Shown one piece after another: positions 59,109 through 64,000 of a stretch of 64,000 bases of DNA. The DNA is from Myxococcota bacterium (lineage in GTDB: Bacteria > Myxococcota > B64-G9), in the NCBI GenBank assembly GCA_022710975.1, contig JAKLGA010000004.1, forward strand, positions 310,001 to 374,000. Reading direction: 5' to 3'. The notes under the pieces are model-generated. The model made no database searches. It had not been told where the DNA came from and worked only from the letters and a program-made list of their open reading frames with translations. Numbering within the stretch: position 1 is the stretch's first letter; every line of letters starts with the position of its first letter. The position numbers and the translations under genes are program-made.

Positions 59109-60440
59109 ATGCGCTGCCTGTGGACCTTCGCTCTGGTGTGCTTCGCCGCCGCGCCGGCCTGGGCCGGCGGGGGCGCCTTTCCGCGGCCCGAGATCCGCGA
59201 GTGGAGCCTGGGCAACGGCCTGGGGGTGATCTACGTCCCCCTGCACCGGGCGCCGGTGGTCACGGTCCAGGTGTGGTACCACGCCGGCTCCAAGGACGAG
59301 CGCCGCGACCGGCGCGGGTCGGCCCACATGTTCGAGCACATCATGTTCAAGGGGACCCGGCACGTGCCGCCCGAGGAGCACGCCCGGCACGTGGATCGGG
59401 TGGGCGGGGACGTCAACGCCTTCACCAGCCAGGACGTCACCGCCTTCCACGACACCGTGCCCCGCCAGTACCTCGACTTCATGATGCAGCTCGAGGCCGA
59501 GCGCATGCAGCACCTGCTCTTCCTGCCCAAGACCATCGACACCGAGCGCGACGTGGTCAAGGAAGAGATCCGCATGCGGGAGAACAACCCCGTGGCCAAG
59601 GCCTTCAAGCGCTTCCTCGAGCTCGTGTTCACCAGGCACCCCTACGCCTGGGATCCGGGCGGCCGCATCGAGGATCTCGAGCAGACCCGGCCCGCCGATC
59701 TGGAGGCCTTCTACAAGGCCTATTACCAGCCTGGTAACGCCTACCTGGTGGTGGTGGGGGACGTCGAGGAGGAGGAGGTGCGCGCCTCGGCCGAGCGCTG
59801 GTTCGGGTCCATCCCCAGGGCCGGCGAGCCCCCGCGGCCCGCCAGGGACGCCCAGGAGCCCGAGCAGCTCGCCATGCGCAGGGAGGCCTCGGAGCCGGGC
59901 CAGGTGGGCGTGATCATCGGCGGCTTCCGCCTGCCCGCGGCCCGCTCGGCGGACATGATCCCGCTCAAGGTGCTGGCCAGCGTGCTGTCCGACGGAGAGT
60001 CCTCGAGGCTGTACAGGCGGGTGGTGCGCCAGGACAAGGTGGGCGTGTTCGCCGGCATGTTCCTCGAGGAGCTCGAGGACCCGGGCGTGCTGCTGATGTT
60101 CGGCGTGCACCTCAAGCCCGAGCAAGCGCCCGCCCTCGAGGCGGCCATCCTGGCCGAGGCCGCCAGGCTGCAGAAGGCCAAGGTGAGCCCGGCCGAGCTG
60201 GAGAAGGCCAAGAACCAGCTGGCCTCCCAGCTGGTCCGTTCGCTCGACCAGGTGGCCGGCATCGCCTTCCAGATCGGCGCCTCCAAGATCCTGCGGGGAG
60301 ACGCCAAGGCCTGGCTGGACGACTACGACCGCATCCTGGCGGTGAGCGCGGACGACGTGCAGCGGGTGGCCAAGACCTACCTCAGGAAGGAGTCGCTCAC
60401 CCTGGTGACCGTACCGCCCATGGCAGGAGGTGCGCCGTGA
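59109..60440 (+). CDS. M16-family zinc metallopeptidase (catalytic subunit)
   Basis: This 443-residue secreted protein has a signal peptide ending near APAWAGG. The inverted zinc site HMFEH (H73, E76, H77) and a further ligand Glu in RDVVKEEIRM (about 152-153) show an active M16 peptidase. The C-terminal half holds the second pitrilysin-like domain (SSRLYRRVVRQDKVGVFAGM). Bacterial members of this size act as a pair with an inactive partner, encoded next, and cut small peptides in the periplasm. ATG 59109 has GGAGG 8 nt upstream. The partner's GTG start overlaps its stop codon by 4 nt. Confidence 0.9.
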   Translation: MRCLWTFALVCFAAAPAWAGGGAFPRPEIREWSLGNGLGVIYVPLHRAPVVTVQVWYHAGSKDERRDRRGSAHMFEHIMFKGTRHVPPEEHARHVDRVGGDVNAFTSQDVTAFHDTVPRQYLDFMMQLEAERMQHLLFLPKTIDTERDVVKEEIRMRENNPVAKAFKRFLELVFTRHPYAWDPGGRIEDLEQTRPADLEAFYKAYYQPGNAYLVVVGDVEEEEVRASAERWFGSIPRAGEPPRPARDAQEPEQLAMRREASEPGQVGVIIGGFRLPAARSADMIPLKVLASVLSDGESSRLYRRVVRQDKVGVFAGMFLEELEDPGVLLMFGVHLKPEQAPALEAAILAEAARLQKAKVSPAELEKAKNQLASQLVRSLDQVAGIAFQIGASKILRGDAKAWLDDYDRILAVSADDVQRVAKTYLRKESLTLVTVPPMAGGAP

Positions 60441-62713
60441 GAACCCTCATCGGGCTGCCCGCGATCCTGGCCCTGGCCGCCGCGGCCTGCACCGAGGGCG
60501 CCGTCGCGCCGCCCGCCGACGCCGCCCTGACGCCCGCGGATGCGGGCGCGGCGCCCGAGGCCAGGCCCGCGCCCCCGGGTCTGGACGAGCCCTGGGCCAG
60601 CCAGCCCGAGCTCATCCAGGCCCCGGCCCGGGCCGAGCCCAAGGCGCTCCAGGTGCCCCCGCTCGAGCGGTTCGCGCTGCCCAACGGGCTCCAGGTCAGG
60701 GTCATGCGGGAGGCCAGCCTGCCGCTGGTGCAGCTGAGCCTCTGGTTGCCGGCCGGCACCGACCAGGAGACCCGCGAGCTGCGCTCCCTGGCCCAGTTCA
60801 CCGCCCGCATGCTCACCCAGGGGACCCAGGCGCGCAGCGCCGAGAAGATCGCCGAGACCATCGACCGCGTGGGCGGCAAGCTCGAGGCCAGCGCGGACGA
60901 GGACGGCACCCGGGTGACCTGTCAGGCGCTGAGCAAGGAGCTGGGCACCTGCCTGGAGCTGCTGCCCGACGTGGTGCTGCGGGCCACCTTCCCCGAGTCC
61001 GAGCTGGGCCGGGTGCGAGACGAGATGCTGGCCGCGCTCAAGCAGGTCCGCGACGTACCGCAGAAGCTGGCCATGGAGCACTTCGCGAACCTCCTGTGGG
61101 GCGAGGACCACGTGCGCGGCTGGCCCGAGACGGCCAAGACGATCGGGGCCATCGCCCGCAAGGATCTGCTGGCCTGGCACGCCGCGCGTTTCCAGCCCCG
61201 GGGCTCGATCCTGTTCGTGGCGGGCGACGTGGACCCGGGGGCGCTGAAGCCCCTGCTGGAGAAGGCCTTCGGCGGCTGGCCGCAGGGCAGCGTGCCGCCC
61301 CCCGAGGTCTACCCCGCGCCGAGCTTCAAGGGCCTCTCCATCCGGCTGATCGACAAACCCGACCAGGAGCAGACCCAGATCGTGGTCGGCCACCTGGGGC
61401 TGGCGGCGGCGGACCAGGACTTCCTGGCCACCACCCTGTTCAACTACACCCTGGGGGCGGGCGCCTTCTCCTCGCGCCTGATGAAGGTGGTGCGCTCCGA
61501 GGGCGGCAAGACCTACCACGCCAGCTCGCACTTCGACGCCGGGCGGGAGCGCGGGCCGTTCTGGGCGTACACCTTCACCAAGAACGCCCAGGTGGTCGCC
61601 ACCCTCGGGCTGGTGCTGGGCGAGCTGGACAAGATGCGCCGCGCGGGCCCCACCCCGGCCGAGCTGGAGGACGCCAAGAGCAACCTGGCCGGCAACCACC
61701 CCCTGCGCCTAGAGAGCCCGTTCGCCCTGGCGGACGCGCTGCTGGGCGCCGAGCTGGAGGGGCTGGACGACGCCTACGTGCGCGAGTTCCCCCTGCGGGT
61801 GAGCGCGCTCTCCCTGGACGAGGTCAAGGCCGCGGCGGCCAGGCGCCTGGATCCCGAGAACGCCGTGGTGGTGCTGGTGGGCAAGGCCGAGGAGCTCGAG
61901 CCGCTGCTCAAGGCGGCCGGCTACACCTGGGAGAAGGTCGGCTACCTGGAGCCCACCTCGGCCCGCGAGCGGGCGGCCGCCAGGGCCGATCTGGCGACGC
62001 CCCTCGACCCGGCCAAGGTGGAGGCGGGCCGGAAGCTGCTCGATGAGGCGCTGGCTGCCAAGGGCGGCCTGGACAAGCTCCGGGCCGTCAAGGACATCCA
62101 GCTCAAGGGCGCGGGCAAGCTGAGCGCGCAGGGCCAGACGTTCGACGTCCAGGTGAGCGGCTACTTCGGCGTGCCGGACAAGAAGCGCCTGGACCTCGGT
62201 CTGCCCATGGGCACCATCACCACCGTGGTCACCCCGCAGGCGGCCTGGGGTGGCATGGGCGCCATGACCAAGGACGCCCCGCCCGAGCTGGTGGCCAAGG
62301 AGCAGGCCCAGATGTGGCGGCACAAGGATCTCGTGCTGCTGCGCCACCTGGAGCCCGGCGTGGTGGTGGTGGCCCGGGACCCGGCCGAGGAGGGCGGGGT
62401 GCGCTACGACGTGGTGGAGCTGCGCAAGGCCGACGGCAGCCTGCGCACCACGCTGTGGCTCGATGCCCGGACGCGCATGCTGGCCCGCCTGGTGTACGAG
62501 CAGGACGGCGAGCAGTCCGTGGAGAGCTACTCCGACTACCGCCCCGTGGCCGGCCTGCAGATGGCCTTCGCCCAGCGGCAGTCCGGGCCCAGCGGCCAGG
62601 TCGAGCTCACGCTGAGCGAGATCAAGGTGAACGCCGGCCTGCCGGCCGGGCTGTTCGACCGGCCCAAGACCCCGGAGCCCGCTCCCGCCCCCGGGGCGCC
62701 CGGTCAGCCATGA
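60437..62713 (+). CDS. M16-family non-catalytic partner lipoprotein with extra C-terminal domain
   Basis: This 758-residue lipoprotein has lipobox AAAC. Residues about 75-500 form two M16-type domains, but the zinc motif is lost (AQFTARMLTQGTQ stands where HxxEH would be), so it should be the substrate-binding partner. The second domain keeps SSRLMKVVRSEGGKTYHASS. A C-terminal region of about 210 residues (LDKLRAVKDIQLKGAG, RYDVVELRKADGSLRTTLWL) resembles LolA/LppX-type lipoprotein-carrier beta domains; this is tentative and is not usual for M16 partners. GTG 60437 has GGAGGTGC just upstream and overlaps the previous gene. Confidence 0.85.
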   Translation: MRTLIGLPAILALAAAACTEGAVAPPADAALTPADAGAAPEARPAPPGLDEPWASQPELIQAPARAEPKALQVPPLERFALPNGLQVRVMREASLPLVQLSLWLPAGTDQETRELRSLAQFTARMLTQGTQARSAEKIAETIDRVGGKLEASADEDGTRVTCQALSKELGTCLELLPDVVLRATFPESELGRVRDEMLAALKQVRDVPQKLAMEHFANLLWGEDHVRGWPETAKTIGAIARKDLLAWHAARFQPRGSILFVAGDVDPGALKPLLEKAFGGWPQGSVPPPEVYPAPSFKGLSIRLIDKPDQEQTQIVVGHLGLAAADQDFLATTLFNYTLGAGAFSSRLMKVVRSEGGKTYHASSHFDAGRERGPFWAYTFTKNAQVVATLGLVLGELDKMRRAGPTPAELEDAKSNLAGNHPLRLESPFALADALLGAELEGLDDAYVREFPLRVSALSLDEVKAAAARRLDPENAVVVLVGKAEELEPLLKAAGYTWEKVGYLEPTSARERAAARADLATPLDPAKVEAGRKLLDEALAAKGGLDKLRAVKDIQLKGAGKLSAQGQTFDVQVSGYFGVPDKKRLDLGLPMGTITTVVTPQAAWGGMGAMTKDAPPELVAKEQAQMWRHKDLVLLRHLEPGVVVVARDPAEEGGVRYDVVELRKADGSLRTTLWLDARTRMLARLVYEQDGEQSVESYSDYRPVAGLQMAFAQRQSGPSGQVELTLSEIKVNAGLPAGLFDRPKTPEPAPAPGAPGQP

Positions 62714-64000
62714 CCCGGCGGCTCGCGATCCTGGGCGGCTCCTTCAGCCCGCCGACGGCCTACCACCGCCGGGCGGCCGAGGCGCTGGCCGCCGAGTTCG
62801 ACGAGGTGGTGGTGGTGCCCTGCGGCCCGCGGCCCGACAAGCCCGAGACCGAGGACGTACCCCCGGTGCACCGCGCCGCCATGGTGGACATGTGCTTCCG
62901 CGGGCTGCCCAGGGTGCGGGTGGAGCTGTTCGATCTCGAGGCCAGCACCTTCACCCGCACCCACCTGCTCGACGAGCGCTTCCGGCCCGAGGGCGAGGTG
63001 TGGCACGCGCTCGAGGCCGAGGCGCTGGCGGGCGCGGGCCGGGGCGAGTCCCGCGTCCAGCGCCGCTGGGAGCAGGGCGCGCGGCTCTTGCGCGAGGCCC
63101 GCTTCGTGGTGTTGCACCCGCCCGGCGCGCCGCCCGCGGAGGCCGATCGTCCCCCGCACCACCGGCTGCTGCCGGTGGCGCGTCCGGCCACGGCCGCCGA
63201 GCTGCGGGAGCGGATCGTCAGCCGTCAGCCGCTGGCTGGGCTGGTGGTGGAGGAGGTGGGGCGCTACCTGGAGCGACACGGCCTGTACCGCAGCACCCAC
63301 CCGCCGCGCACCACGCGGCTGCAGCTGGACGAGCTCCGCCCGCGGGTGGTGTTCGACGAGCACAACCCCGCGGCCCGCGACCTGGCTGCCGCGCTGCCGC
63401 CCGACGCCGGCGAGGCCGCCAACCTGGTGGTGGTGGTGGGCGGCGACGGCACCATGCTGCGGGCCATCCGGGCCGAGTGGCGCCGGCGCCTGCCGTTCTA
63501 CGGGCTGAACGCCGGCCACCTGGGCTTCCTGCTGAACGAGCGGCCGCCCGCCCAGGGCTCCGCCCTCGGCCTGACCATCGAGCACCTGCCGCTGCTGCAC
63601 GTCCTGGTCGAGCGCGCGGACGGGAGCCAGGACCAGGCCCTGGCCTTCAACGACGCCTGGGTCGAGCGAGCCAGCGGCCAGACCGCCTGGCTGGAGATCC
63701 GCGTGGGCGGCCGGGTGCGGGTGGAGCGGCTGGTGGCCGACGGCGCCCTGATCGCCAGCGCGGCCGGCTCGACCTCCTACGCCCGGGCCATGGGCGCGGC
63801 CCCCCTGCCGATGAACACCCCGGCGCTGCTGCTGGTGGGCTCCAACGTGCTCCGGCCGGAGGTCTTCCGCCCGGCCATCCTGCCGCTGGAGGCCGAGGTT
63901 GAGCTGCGCACGCTCGATCCGGACAAGCGCCCGCTGAAGGGCTTCATCGACGGCGTGCCGCAGGGAGAGGTCCGGGCGCTGCGGGCCCGGATCAGCCGCA
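62710..64000 (+). CDS. nadK: NadD-like domain fused to NAD kinase, 3' partial
   Basis: This reading frame runs 430 codons and continues past the window end. Residues 1-195 resemble nicotinate-nucleotide adenylyltransferase (NadD): RRLAILGGSFSPPTAYHRRA, VVVVPCGPRPDKPETE and a closing EEVGRYLERHGLY. The (H/T)xGH active motif is degenerate (TAYH). Residues about 210-430 are NAD kinase: VVGGDGTMLRAI (GGDGT loop), GLNAGHLGFLL, FNDAWVERASG and SAAGSTSYARAMG. The kinase makes NADP from NAD using ATP or polyphosphate. The pair would put the last NAD step and NADP formation on one chain. ATG 62710 overlaps the previous stop (ATGA), linking it to the M16 operon. Confidence 0.85.
   Translation, partial: MTRRLAILGGSFSPPTAYHRRAAEALAAEFDEVVVVPCGPRPDKPETEDVPPVHRAAMVDMCFRGLPRVRVELFDLEASTFTRTHLLDERFRPEGEVWHALEAEALAGAGRGESRVQRRWEQGARLLREARFVVLHPPGAPPAEADRPPHHRLLPVARPATAAELRERIVSRQPLAGLVVEEVGRYLERHGLYRSTHPPRTTRLQLDELRPRVVFDEHNPAARDLAAALPPDAGEAANLVVVVGGDGTMLRAIRAEWRRRLPFYGLNAGHLGFLLNERPPAQGSALGLTIEHLPLLHVLVERADGSQDQALAFNDAWVERASGQTAWLEIRVGGRVRVERLVADGALIASAAGSTSYARAMGAAPLPMNTPALLLVGSNVLRPEVFRPAILPLEAEVELRTLDPDKRPLKGFIDGVPQGEVRALRARISR

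Overview
The window is about 70% G+C, with genes packed on both strands and mostly short gaps. The gene content points to a member of the Myxococcota or a related deltaproteobacterial lineage. Pointers are a zinc-ribbon Ser/Thr kinase, FHA proteins, PilZ-like proteins, MopE-type Asp/Cys repeats, RCC1-like lipoproteins, very Cys-rich surface proteins and multihaem cytochromes. This is inferred from families, not from a marker gene. I saw no rRNA, tRNA, CRISPR array, transposase or phage gene.

Layout. 1-3742 (+): C-terminal end of a YbdG/MscS-type channel, a small unknown protein and a beta-helix lipoprotein. 3834-6356 (+): TPR lipoprotein, DUF2284 metal-binding protein and AAA ATPase. 6357-6734: a convergent gap holding a hairpin-forming tandem repeat array. 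6731-19415 (-): a 2071-residue protein with macroglobulin-like segments, a membrane spermidine-synthase-like protein and a nine-repeat/RCC1 lipoprotein. 19515-21707 (-): radical SAM/B12-binding enzyme. 21873-25028: a regulatory-like repeat protein and a haem-c diguanylate cyclase facing a PilZ-like protein. 25133-33724: secreted or surface lipoproteins, a CTP-dependent polyprenol-kinase-like membrane enzyme and an outer-membrane-like protein. 34545-38897 (-): a phosphorelay operon with a YkgJ-type protein.

39074-44013 (+) is the most unusual block: acyl carrier protein, small HTH-like protein, BtrH/DUF4872-type acyltransferase, a methyltransferase fused to an ABC ATPase, and an ABC-2 permease. 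It reads as a compact cassette that would take an acyl group from the carrier, transfer it to an acceptor, methylate something and export it. It is followed by an AAA_14/DUF4143 ATPase behind an AT-rich promoter with a perfect palindrome.

45272-48039 (-) pairs a monohaem cytochrome/beta-barrel fusion with a pentahaem cytochrome. 48190-56065 (+) holds a double-FHA protein, the zinc-ribbon kinase, a TPR/coiled-coil membrane protein and a lipoprotein with 32 Cys-rich repeats. 56407-58915 holds FHA, PilZ-like and CsgG-like proteins. 59109-64000 (+) is an M16 peptidase pair followed by a NadD-like/NAD kinase fusion cut by the window end.

Many transcription units begin with a TTGnnn box, a 16-17 nt spacer and a TAnnnT-like box. 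In two cases the -10 box lies only about seven bases before the ATG, which suggests leaderless mRNAs. Where a start codon was ambiguous, Shine-Dalgarno spacing or these promoters were used to choose it.
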